Of a stretch of 52,500 nucleotides of DNA, positions 32,901 to 41,200 are shown piece after piece. The stretch spans positions 2,990,515 through 3,043,014 of the forward strand of contig CAJINV010000002.1 of NCBI GenBank assembly GCA_905178155.1. Reading direction: 5' to 3'. The first letter of the stretch is position 1; the number at the start of each line of letters is the position of its first letter. The notes below the pieces were generated by a model, which made no database searches, was not told where the DNA came from, and saw nothing but the letters and a program-made list of their open reading frames with translations. Both the position numbers and the translations under genes were made by a program. The stretch comes from Amoebophrya sp. A120 (lineage: Eukaryota > Sar > Dinophyceae > Syndiniales > Amoebophryaceae).

Positions 32901-32982
32901 GGGTGCGGGGTGGACTCTGGCGTGGGGGTGCGCGCAAGACATCGGGGTGCAGATTGTCAAGAAATTGGCCGCGGGACACTGA
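20966..32982 (+). CDS. D-amino-acid oxidase-type FAD enzyme
   Basis: Seven exons (20966-22500, 22656-22687, 22839-22884, 23045-23316, 31956-32185, 32369-32451, 32682-32982) give 832 codons plus TGA. Residues 33-60 form the FAD-binding Rossmann start (ALVIGNGIIGLTTAQELSK, Gly37/39/42). SALAGGWWYPY at 82-92 matches the family's AGA-N-W-HP region. DVVVNCCGLYG (exon 3) matches the VNCTG segment. GRRPIR at 751-756 corresponds to the Arg-bearing substrate loop, and NYGHGGAGWTLAWGCA at 802-817 is the DAO signature. The family oxidatively deaminates D-amino acids to keto acids, H2O2 and ammonia, usually in peroxisomes; the substrate here is unknown and the C terminus (AAGH) is not a typical peroxisomal signal. 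Human DAO has 347 residues; the excess is mainly a charged, low-complexity insert at about 115-455 and an acidic insert in exon 4. All six introns are introners, one of 8.6 kb. Confidence 0.8.
22501..22650. mobile_element. Introner, family A (150 bp)
   Basis: Starts TATCCTGTGCAAAAGTATCG and ends GATACTTTTGCAATGCATA. Exact duplication ATGAA, for which no junction position gives GT-AG. Splits a Lys codon (AA|G). Confidence 0.93.
22688..22833. mobile_element. Introner, family A (146 bp)
   Basis: Starts TATGCAGTGCAAAAGCATCG and ends GATACTTTTGCAATGCATA. Exact duplication CATGA. Only 32 coding bases separate it from the previous element. Confidence 0.93.
22885..23039. mobile_element. Introner, family A (155 bp)
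   Basis: Starts TATGAACTGCAAAAGTACTT and ends GCGATACTTTTGGTTTCATA. Exact duplication TACGG. A short internal repeat (AAAAGTACTTAAAAGTATCG) suggests slippage in the left arm. Confidence 0.92.
23430..23760. repeat. CAGGGTAGG / GAGTCGGGTAAA short repeats, inverted pairs
   Basis: Runs of TTCCAGGGTAGG and CCTACCCAGGAACC are mutually inverted (about 23455-23570). They are followed by GAGTCGGGTAAA repeats (23630-23735) whose complement TTTACCCGACTC-like words also occur. Left edge of the cargo of the giant introner. Confidence 0.7.
23761..24059. repeat. Diverged satellite-like repeats
   Basis: About 150-base imperfect duplication: GCCGGCGCCAGGTTTTTGCC / GCCGCCGCCAGATTTTTGCC, each followed by CGCTTTCCCGCATGGGGGCA and CGGAGCAAA. 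This is an outlying version of the main satellite next to it. Confidence 0.6.
24060..25974. repeat. 85-base tandem satellite, first block
   Basis: Unit of about 85 bases: GGGCGAAGGTGGTGCCCGG, TTCTCGCGCAAACTAGCA, CGGGGACCCGGAGCAAAG, CGCGGCCAGAAGCTTCCC, GAATTCACT. The first part (to about 24660) has longer, more diverged units; from about 24700 the units are regular. Unit length leaves frames open on both strands, producing spurious long translations. Confidence 0.9.
24907..27185 (+). repeat. 2.28 kb segmental duplication, copy 1
   Basis: By eye identical to 29172-31450 at a constant offset of 4265 bases. It covers satellite units plus the complete foldback element at 25980-27064. The match breaks at CCGGTCTCTC versus CCGGTTTCTC on the left and GGGTCCTCG versus GGGTTCTCG on the right. 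Confidence 0.85.
25980..27064. mobile_element. Foldback element with nested inverted repeats, copy 1 (1085 bp)
   Basis: Arms of roughly 150-180 bases are inverted copies: TACACAAGTGAAATATGCCC at the left and GGGCATATTTCACTTGTGTA at the right, then TGGGTGCTTAGGTAGCACC, GGTCTCTGAATGATGGACCA and CTCCTAGGAACTTC with their complements. A second inner pair (GATCCGGGTGTCACATAGA / TCTATGTGACACCCGGATC) lies nearer the centre. Flanked by TAAGC on both sides, so it probably inserted into a satellite unit with a 5-base duplication. Short frames inside are mirror images and not gene-like. Confidence 0.8.
27070..27605. repeat. 85-base tandem satellite, second block
   Basis: About six more units of the satellite at 24060, resuming after the foldback element and ending abruptly at TGGGGCGAAGCAA where the next foldback begins. 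Confidence 0.88.
27690..27960. repeat. ATACATCATACATTGTAC short repeats, left side
   Basis: Irregular runs of CATACATCATACAT and TTGTACATCGTACAT with the unit TCTCCGCTGTAGGTACCTCA repeated three times. The complementary pattern follows at 28436-28610, giving the element a fully folded structure. Confidence 0.8.
27961..28435. repeat. Minisatellite of GAGCTGTT..AACAGCTCGACA units
   Basis: About eight units of GACCCGGATGTCGAGCTGTT then GAACAGCTCGACAACAGCTC. Each unit holds the hairpin GAGCTGTT / AACAGCTC. The apparent Ser-Cys-Asn translations on both strands are a by-product. Confidence 0.85.
28714..30239. repeat. 85-base tandem satellite, third block
   Basis: About 18 units. From 29172 on it is the second copy of the segmental duplication, so its units match 24907-25974 one for one. 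Confidence 0.88.
29172..31450 (+). repeat. 2.28 kb segmental duplication, copy 2
   Basis: Second copy at +4265 bases, by eye without differences over the compared stretches. It carries its own foldback element (30245-31329). It could be a recent unequal exchange within the satellite or an assembly artefact. Confidence 0.85.
30245..31329. mobile_element. Foldback element, copy 2 (1085 bp)
   Basis: Copy of 25980-27064 including the flanking TAAGC bases. Because the flanking satellite matches too, this copy arose by duplication of the region, not by a second insertion. Confidence 0.8.
31330..31893. repeat. Last satellite units and GC-rich tail of the giant introner
   Basis: Two satellite units run to about 31510, then roughly 380 bases of GC-rich unique sequence (GCCGCCGGCTTTTAGAAG to CCCCAGCCCCCGTGCTCGGA) reach the right introner arm. 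Frames here are open on both strands and show no domain. Confidence 0.6.
32186..32363. mobile_element. Introner, family A, diverged (178 bp)
   Basis: Starts TATGGATTGCAAAAGTAGAT and ends GCTTTTGCACATTATA. The arms have drifted and the flanks AGAAG and AAAGA match poorly. Excision between codons still gives an open frame (AAG|GGG). Confidence 0.75.
32452..32676. mobile_element. Introner, family D (225 bp)
   Basis: Starts TATGAAAGTGCACAACTCCC and ends GGGAGTTGTGCACTGTCATA. Exact duplication TCAAA. Restores an Asn codon (AA|T) just before the Arg-bearing substrate loop. Confidence 0.93.
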
Positions 32983-33969
32983 GGAAGGAACAATTTGAAG
33001 GGAAAAACAGCTTGCCAGCGCAAGAGGCGGAATGACTTCATCGAACAAAAATATCAGTCTGTTTGGACTGCATGACGGGTGCCATGCTATTGAAGTCAAT
33101 ATTTATAGCAGGTTGATTCCTCGTCTTCAAGTTCAACATGATTCTCGAACAAAAATTACAAATACTAAAGTTTGCTGTGGCTGCATATGTGAGTCGAGCA
33201 CCAGCACTTGCGCCGTTGTTCGACGGTGCGTCTGTTCTTCGAATAATTACATATGTGAGTGCAAAAACAATTTTATTTAAACTTAGAGGCCTGCCGTGGT
33301 TGTGGCTAATGTACCAGTACGACTATCGAGCAGTGGCCCCTCCCTGGTTTATTCGTTCACCTTCTTGCCCAAATCACAGTAAGGAGGCAGAAGCCGCTTT
33401 CTGCTGCATGCAGCGTATGATAGGTCGGCTCGTTTGTTTGTGTATCGTCCGCAATTTCATCAATTTTTCGCGCACGTTCAAAGCGAATAGTCGGTTTTAG
33501 TTTTTTCGTGCACACTTGCCGCATTTTTTCTTGTTCGCGTCCTCCGACACAACTGCAATTGGTCTTCGGTCTCCGTCCACATTTTGACAAGAAGTACCGA
33601 TCGTGCTGTCTGTGATGCGTTTTTTCCCTTCGTGCGTTTTTGTCGTGCAACCAGAATGTCAACGTGAGAAGTTTTTTTTCGGCACTGCAACGAAGATGAA
33701 CAGTGCGCGTTATACTCTTTGCCCTGTCTTCCTTCCAGGTGGTCGTGATTGAAAACCTCGGCCTTATTTCAGAATTCCTTGTTGACCCACGAAGAACATA
33801 AATTACCCCGTACTAAGATTTAGAAAACATAAACAACCAGAAGGACGAAAAATACTAAACAACAAGTCTAGAACCACTAGAAAGAACAACCGAACTCGAT
33901 TCATTGCTCCATTGCCTAGGAAGTAAGTAGAAGAAAGAAGAACTACAAGCTTCCCAAACCAGCAAAAAA
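32983..33969. other. Intergenic region
   Basis: Nearly 1 kb of AT-rich sequence without repeats or introner arms. Frames on both strands are short and domain-free. The last 100 bases (purine-rich, CAGCAAAAAA before ATG) look like a leader for the coiled-coil gene. Confidence 0.35.
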
Positions 33970-36900
33970 ATGTCCGTCGAAGGTTCAGTGTTTGGCGGGC
34001 GTTTCGCCTCCCAGCCGGCGCCCCGGGCTACTACTTCCCAACAACAGCCCCTGATCCTGAACCCGCCCACGCAGGTCGGCACCGCCGCCGGGCAACCAGG
34101 GGCGGGCCAGCAGTTTGTGCAGCAACCGGGGCTGACTTCCCTTTACGACCGCCAGTACATCACGTTGCACAATTTGTTGGAGCGGGAGATGCGGCAGCGG
34201 GTCGAGAGCGAGAAGATGATCCGCGACGACATGACCTCCATGCAGGAGGGCTTGGCCAGGTGTACCAACCAGATCCACGAGGTGTCCACCGACCTCCGCG
34301 GGAATCTCCCTCGCCTGTACCAGGAGTGCAAGGAGCTGAGGCAGGACTGCAAGGCGCTGACGCAGGCGTTTAACGCGCATTCCATGGAACTGGCGAAACT
34401 GAACGAGATCATCGCCGAAAACAAGTCGGAGACCCTGATGCGATTCGAAAAGAACGAGCAAAATATGCATTTGTAAATATGTCTGGGTCTAGAAGGATCA
34501 TGCGAAGATGAGCAAACTTCTCATGCGCATTCCACAACGCTGCACGCAAATCTCTCATGCATAGGCAGCAAAAGATGCCCAAGCCCATTTCCTGTCACCA
34601 AAATGGGGGATTTGTCATGCGGATTAGGCAAAAATGCGGAAGCGTCTCGAATAAATCTGTGATGCTAGGGCCGCTGCCATGACAGACCTTCTGTGTCATG
34701 CAAAATAGACAGCATGACTTGTTCCAGAGAACCCAGACATATTTGCATTTGATACAAAAAGCGGAGGAGCGATTGATGTACGACAGACAGGAGAAAACCG
34801 ACCAGTGGGCCAAACTGTGCACGAAACAGGTACTTACTTCTTATGCTGGAGATGGCTTGTTTTGTTGATCATGGTCGTTTCAATCTTCCTCTTCGTTATA
34901 GTACCGGCGAACCCCGACAAAAATTTTCAGTTACTACCTTTCTACCTCATGAGGTGAAGTTCAACTTTTTTCGAGTAAAAATGTCTGAAAGTAGCAGGCT
35001 GAAGTTTCATCTCAGCTGCTGAAATTGACATCGTATTCGTACTATGAGTATGAAATGCAAAAGCATCGTAATAGTAGAAATCGCATTACAAATTGTCTCA
35101 GCATTAGAAATGGAATTTGTAATGCGCATTTGCCTTATTAATAAAAAGATTTGTAATGCACGACTGCGATGAATAACCGTACACAAATAAAAATTTATCA
35201 GGTCGTGCAAGAGCTCGCTGACAAAGTGGGTTGCATGGACATGGAAGCGCACGCAAAGTTTCTGGAGCGGATATGACAGTGCACAACAACTCCCCCTCCC
35301 TCTCATTTGTGTTGCATGAACAGCAATACAAACGCCCACACATCATGTGGAGCCTGTGCATGACAAGTTCATGCACGTAGTGCGTACTTTTTACTGTAAG
35401 TATGGAGGCCGCTTCATCCGGAATCTGTCATGCAAACAGTACCACATGGCAGCGCTTGGATTTGGCATTTTGCATGACAAATGAGGGGGATGGAGAATTC
35501 TCCACTCTCATAGCGCAAACAGGAGTACGAGGAGGCGATCCAACAGGTGAAATCCATGGAGGAGAAGGTTAACAAATCCCTGGAAGAATTTCTTCGCGGC
35601 ATCAACAAGTGCGACTACCTCTACTCCCAGTGCAACCAGAGCAACAACGAATTTCAGAAGGCCTGTTCCGATATCCTGTGCAAAAGTATCGTACTCGTAT
35701 AAATGCAGGTCTTGCATTACAAATCTTGTTCCCAAGGCAAATCTGCATTACAAATTTTATTTCTCATACTGAGGAAATTTGTAATGCATTTATACGAGTA
35801 CGATACTTTTGCAGTTCATATCCGAAGTCACAGAACAGCACAGAAACATGATCGACGATATCGTGTTCCCGAGGATTGAGAGGTATATGATATAAATTTC
35901 TCATGCAGGGACAAGCATAGCTCGACCTTTTTGTCATGCTCTTTTACTAAAGTGCTGCTAGTTGTTCATCATTCTGTCTCTGTGTCGGCACCGTTGACCA
36001 CGTGTTTTAAAGGTAGAACAAGAATCTGTATCTGTGATAAGCAAATTGCAATACAAATTGGCCTAGCATCACAAAAGTAAATTTGTAATGCTGGTGATTT
36101 GCCTTAAGAAAGAAATTTGTAATGCATAAAATGCAAAACTCGTTCCCATCGCCATCGCTATCACGATCTGACACAGGTGCGAGGCGCTTTTGAACCAAGA
36201 GATGTGCGAGCGGGTGGACTGTCTGAAGAAGATTGCCCACGAGTTAGTCCATATGCACTGCAAAAGCATGGTACTAGTATAAATCGCATGACAAATAATT
36301 TCCTCAGGCTCAGCATGGGAACTAAAATTTGTAATGCGGGTTCAACTTAACGAAGAAATTTGTAATGCAGAAATGCGATAATTAGTACGAGTACGATACT
36401 TTTGCAATGCATAGTCCACTCCAAGGAGCAGAATGACCGGGTGAAGGACCAGGTCGAGAGGCTAGCGGTGGACTTGTCAACGAGCCAGGCCGCACGGATG
36501 GGTATGGACGCCGGATCGGCGATGATGTCCCCGGGCAATATGGGCGGGGGGAACAACATGCAGGGAACGACCAACGGGGCTTTGCTGGACAGAAGTAGTG
36601 CCAGGATCACGCAAGCGCAGGGACAGCAGGTACTAGAGTGAGCGAAGTTTTTTTACCATCACATATTAATGTTTGTAGTACGGCTAGTACGATGATCGAC
36701 GTTCCCGTTTGTTGTTCGTGTATCAGCCTTGATTTTTTGCGTGTCACGACAAAACTTTTTTCGATATATATGCATATGGTGCATCAGAACTTCATCTCTT
36801 ACTCTTTCTGTTCCATTCGGATCATTCATTTCTTCCCATTATCAAAACTCCAGTTCCTTACGCCCCGCCAATCTCCGATGTTGAGGCCATCCGTCGGCGC

Positions 36901-36982
36901 CGCTACCGCCGGCGCACAGATGGGCAGTGTCGTGATCGGAGGGAAGATTTACCCGCCGGGAACGAGAGTGGTGCAGCAGTAA
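33970..36982 (+). CDS. Coiled-coil protein of unknown function
   Basis: Eight exons (33970-34463, 34760-34829, 35202-35271, 35518-35671, 35826-35882, 36177-36251, 36419-36629, 36854-36982) join into 419 codons plus TAA. Four junctions are introners and three are GT-AG introns (34830-35201, 35883-36176, 36630-36853). Residues 1-60 are Gln/Pro/Gly-rich. From about 65 to 345 the sequence is almost continuous helix with heptad-like spacing (LLEREMRQRVESEKMIRDD, LYQECKELRQDCKALTQAF, KQEYEEAIQQVKSMEEKVN). After that comes a Met/Gly/Ser-rich linker and a C terminus with VVIGGKIYPPGTRVVQQ. No signal peptide or membrane span. The architecture suits a cytoskeletal or basal-body component, but that is a guess; I recognise no family. 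Confidence 0.75.
34464..34754. mobile_element. Introner, family B (291 bp)
   Basis: Starts TATGCATTTGTAAATATGTC and ends CAGACATATTTGCATTTGATA. Exact duplication CAAAA. Shares its right half with the element cut by the window start (1-378). Confidence 0.92.
34830..35201. other. GT-AG intron containing a decayed introner
   Basis: Donor CAG|GTACTTACT and acceptor TTTATCAG|GTCG follow the ordinary spliceosomal rule. At about 35049-35175 lies a family-A relic: TATGAAATGCAAAAGCATCG, GCATTACAAATTGTCTCAGC and GATTTGTAATGCACGACTGC are clear, but the right terminus has lost its ACTTTTGC part and there is no flanking duplication. Confidence 0.8.
35272..35512. mobile_element. Introner, family D (241 bp)
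   Basis: Starts TATGACAGTGCACAACAACT and ends GGAGAATTCTCCACTCTCATA. Flanks GCGGA and GCGCA (one mismatch). Restores a Lys codon (A|AA) in the coiled coil. Confidence 0.87.
35672..35820. mobile_element. Introner, family A (149 bp)
   Basis: Starts TATCCTGTGCAAAAGTATCG and ends GATACTTTTGCAGTTCATA. Exact duplication TCCGA. Restores a Glu codon (GA|A). Confidence 0.93.
35883..36176. other. GT-AG intron with introner remnant
   Basis: Donor GAG-AG|GTATAT and acceptor GACACAG|GTGC; the frame continues Ile-Glu-Arg-Cys-Glu. At about 36044-36140 are family-A interior words (TTGCAATACAAATTGGCC, AAATTTGTAATGCTGGT, AAATTTGTAATGCAT), but neither terminal GCAAAAGTATCG arm survives. Confidence 0.75.
36252..36413. 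mobile_element. Introner, family A (162 bp)
   Basis: Starts TATGCACTGCAAAAGCATGG and ends GATACTTTTGCAATGCATA. Exact duplication GTCCA. Restores a His codon (CA|C). Confidence 0.93.
36630..36853. other. Clean GT-AG intron
   Basis: Donor CAGCAG|GTACTAGAG and acceptor AACTCCAG|TTCC. No introner words inside. T-rich 3' half. Confidence 0.7.
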
Positions 36983-38253
36983 GTAGGCAGAGGCATGCGT
37001 TGTGTACCGATCGGTAGGGTTTGAAGAGACTGAAAGTACTTGCTCTTGCCCCGTTTTGATGCATTGATGTATACCAGTTTGCTTTTGTTCAGTAGAAGGT
37101 CAAAGTATTCTTGTTTTTCAGATCTTACGTGGTCTCTTTGCATGTTGCTGTACACCAGTTTCTGTTTTTTGTGGTTGTATGATTCGTTTTGTGTTTCAAA
37201 TTCAAATTAACCCAGTTCAAATTTCAGAAGTAACCAAGCCCAGAGGTCAGAGTCAGTTGAGATGATTTACGATTCACACAATTAAAAAATCTACCCCGAA
37301 TGATGTCAGTTGAGCATGTTGTAAATCGATAGAAGTCAACATTCTTTGAGCAAAAAATATTCAAACGCTCTCATCGAGCACAGGTGAATGAGAAAGAAAT
37401 AAGTATGTGGTTTTTCCGAAGTAGAAAGTATAGCCTTCTTCGAGCATTTTCCATCCCCTCTCTAGCATTGGCCGGAATCACGCACGCAATCAAAGCATTT
37501 TTATCGCTGTACATATGACACACACACGTGGGAAAATAGAAATTTCCATAGACCAATTGCCTCATGTCATTCAGAAAATGCTTGTAGAAGTTCTAACACG
37601 AAATAATATTTTGGTCTTTCCCCGAACCATGAGCAATGATGCCCATTAAACCCATGATCCGCACTACACATCAAGTTTGGAGCATAAGATCGCAACTACA
37701 ATGATGAGACCATGACGCGTTGGTTGTGACATCACCACATTTATGTTCACAAGCCTTTCAGTTTCATCGATCTGAATTGTCGTAAAAGCAAAATATGGTA
37801 CAGAAAAGCAAAAACTCAGAAGATCAAGATCCACTTTCACGAATTTTCATTTGATGAAAAAGATCATGCACCGGTTGAAATGTAGATGTAGATCACGACT
37901 ATGTATAAGCGTCCATAGGATAGATACAGGTTCTCAAAAATCGAGATCCACGAAAAAATGTTGCGATCATTTTCTTCATTTGCTGCTGTAGATTTCTTGT
38001 GCCACGGGGCCTAATAAGCTCCTGAATTTGAATGCTTTTCGATCGTGATGTACCATGTCCATTATTTTTCTCTCCTAAGAAACACCAGGTGGCGCTGCGA
38101 TAAGAACCGACGATAAAGGAAAATTTGCGCATAGAAATTTGCAGCTCCTGTTGCACGACTTCTGCAAAAGCCGACAAGTTGTCTAGAAAATTTCAATTTT
38201 CACATAATATAATTAGCGACATATTTATCTACCAGAAAGAAAAAACAACAACC
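36983..38253. other. Intergenic region
   Basis: About 1.27 kb, AT-rich, no repeats, no convincing frame. The leader just before the next ATG is A-rich (AGAAAAAACAACAACC), as at other gene starts here. Confidence 0.35.
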
Positions 38254-41200
38254 ATGGAGCAGATTCTCTGCACAGTCCGCAACCCGGCGGACGGGTCGCA
38301 CATCATCCAAGCCCTCGACGTTTTGTCCACTCCGGGCAACTATGCATTGCAAATATGTCTGGGTCTGGAAAGGTGGAACTTGTGATGCTGTCTTTGGATT
38401 CTACCAAAATCTGTATTGCATGACCAGCAACAGGGCCCCAGTTTGTGATACGCGGGGGGAGCATTTCTCATGCGGGATAGGCATGATCACGAAGCCCTGT
38501 AAAAATCTGCGATGCAAGGTCATGCATTACAGGCAATCATGGGTCATGCAAAATATGCATGACAAACCTGGCAATCTTCCAGACCCAGACATATTTGCAG
38601 TTGATAGCAACTCCATCGTGCTCCAGCAGTTCGCAGAATGCCCGAAACAAGCGGCCTCGACCGCCGGCACCTTCCAGCAGATTTCCTCCACGAAAGCCTA
38701 TCAAATGCAAAAATGTCTGGGTCTTGAAGAACGCATGTCTGTCATGCTTGTCTGACATGAGTCTTAAATCTGTAATGCACGCTATCCAAGAGCCCTGTTT
38801 TTCTGTGATGCAGAAACGCAGTTTGTCATGCAGAATAGGCAACACCTAGAGTAGAAGCTCAGAAACTTGTCATGCTAAGCCAGCATTTGTGGCCTCATCA
38901 TGAGACGCCACCCAGCATCACAAGTTTCCAGACCCAGACATTTTTACATTTGATAAAGCCATCCCCTTTGCGGTTTCAAACCACGGACGCTACCTGGCCT
39001 GCACGTTGTATCCAGATAAAGCGATACTTTTGGTGTGGAAAATTTTGCCCAAGCCAGGGCAACAAGCTACCGGCAATGCAGCTGGAGCAACTACCAGTAC
39101 TACGAGCAAGAAAGTCAACACCTCCTCTACCGGCCTCTCCTCGAGACTGTCCACCCCCCACTACCGGGCGTCGTATCAACTGCAAAAATGTCTGGGTCTG
39201 AAAGAGTGCCAAACTTGTCATGCAGGTTTTCCATGACCCATGAGGTCTGGTATGTAGGACATAGCATGAAAAATTCTGTTAGAGTTCTATCATGCGTATT
39301 CTGCATGAGAAACTGCCTCTCGATTAGGTCAAAAGTGAGCAGCTTTTGGTAATCATGCAACACAGGGGTTAATCTGGATGCCAGACCGATGGACCGAATA
39401 GGGGAGGACATGGGTATAGGGCGGCTATCAGGGCTCCAGGGCGAGGAGCTCAACACCTCGCGGAAGAAGATCGCAAAGGCACATAATACACTCTCGAGGG
39501 GGCTTCTACGGAAGTCGCAGGGGAATCTTGTCACCGCAACAGACGGGCTGGTAGACAAAGATAGAAATCTAGGTGTAGGCGCAGGGGCAAGCTGGTGGTG
39601 GGAGCCGGTAGGGGACGACGGCACAGGGAGACTAACTACGGAAGCAGGGGAGGACGCTATGCCGGAGCCAGCATGGATTTCGGGCTCCTATGTTTGCTCT
39701 CCCATCGAGGACGTTCATACGGACTCCTTTGATGCGGAGTGTGTAGGGCTAATACAACAGCTAAAAGAGATAGAGCACCAAATAAAGACCAGCCCACACT
39801 TGAAGCATATGCTGCGGCATTTTTACTTTTTTCTAGACAGCAACTCCATAGTGCAGGCTTTGGAGTGCTACTGTGACAGCAGCAGTGAGATGGTCCATAG
39901 TATTATGAAGCACATGGAAATGATAGAAACTGCATGCATAGGAAGGAAACCGAACGAGGAGGAAGAAGCTTGGTTTCACTTCCGCTGGACCCCGGGGCAT
40001 TGTGGCCAACAGGCGAATGATTGCGCTGACCACTTGACGAACATCTACAAGCAGATGTGGAAAGATGGGGACCAAGACTACAGCGAGAACGCAGCGCGAC
40101 CCATTTACACTAAACTGATCACAGCGCCTATTTTGCGGCGCTTGCTGTTGCGAAGGGTGCTGGATAAAAGCGTAGCGCAGGCCGACTCGGTCTCCGCCTA
40201 CTTACGTGATCGCGCGAAGGAGCTCGGGAGCTTCCGCCCCCCGGTCGGGGTTTTTCCGAACCGGGAGGCAGAGCTGCTGCACTTCTGGATCTGGCTGGGC
40301 ATCGCACCCCAGCCACATCTCGGCTGCGATGAGATTCAATACGAAAATGGAAAAATGAAACAAAAATGCAAAAAGTGCGGGGCTTGGTCCCATTGTGGTG
40401 TGGACCATGCTCTTTTCGAATGTGAAAAAATTGAAAAACCGCGAGTGCGTCACCTGGGCTTTTCTAAATGCGCCCCGACCCTGGGGCGTGAGCTGCTCAG
40501 GTGCCCGCAGAAAATTATGCGTCTGGTCGTGGATGCGGAAGCAGAGCTAACGCATGAGTTCTTCCGTGAGAAAGTGGGGGGCTGTGTTGAAAAAATAGGA
40601 ATTTCAATGGAAAGAATTCCAAAGCAGCATGCTAAGATGGAAAATGTGTACAAGAAAGCGAATGACTTGACTAGTATGAAAGTATTCACCAAGCTAATGC
40701 CACTAAAATACCTGGGCTAAAAGATAACGACGATGCCTTGAATCAAAAACAACCAATTCTCACAGGAAATAGCACACACAAAAACCTCTGACCTTGTATA
40801 GACTGCACCTGTAAACGACAAGAACGTCAGCACTGCAAGCACGGCGACACTGAGGAAGGGCAAGGCGAATAATGAAAAATACCAGGTATATTGACTATCA
40901 GCACGGATGTGAGTTGCTTGGTAGGATATCAGATGAGATGCTAAGTGTCCTAGTAGGTATTCTAATATGAAAATGCATATCGAATCATAGTACATATTAT
41001 TTTCTAATGTAAACTCTTATAAATTCAAAAAACAACAAACCACCAGGTCCCTGCAGCGGAGCCCGCTCGTCACGTAAATCAAGGGAACCCCATTCAATGC
41101 CAGACCTCGGTGGAGCTGTGGCTCATCGCTGAGAAATTAGTTTAGAATTGTACCAAACAGCGCTTAAAGTAACCTTGTACTTAATGAGCTGCTTTTCCAC

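Noticed and set aside
33357-33662. Minus-strand frame of 101 codons
   Set aside because: No domain, no splice context, not near any other evidence of a gene.
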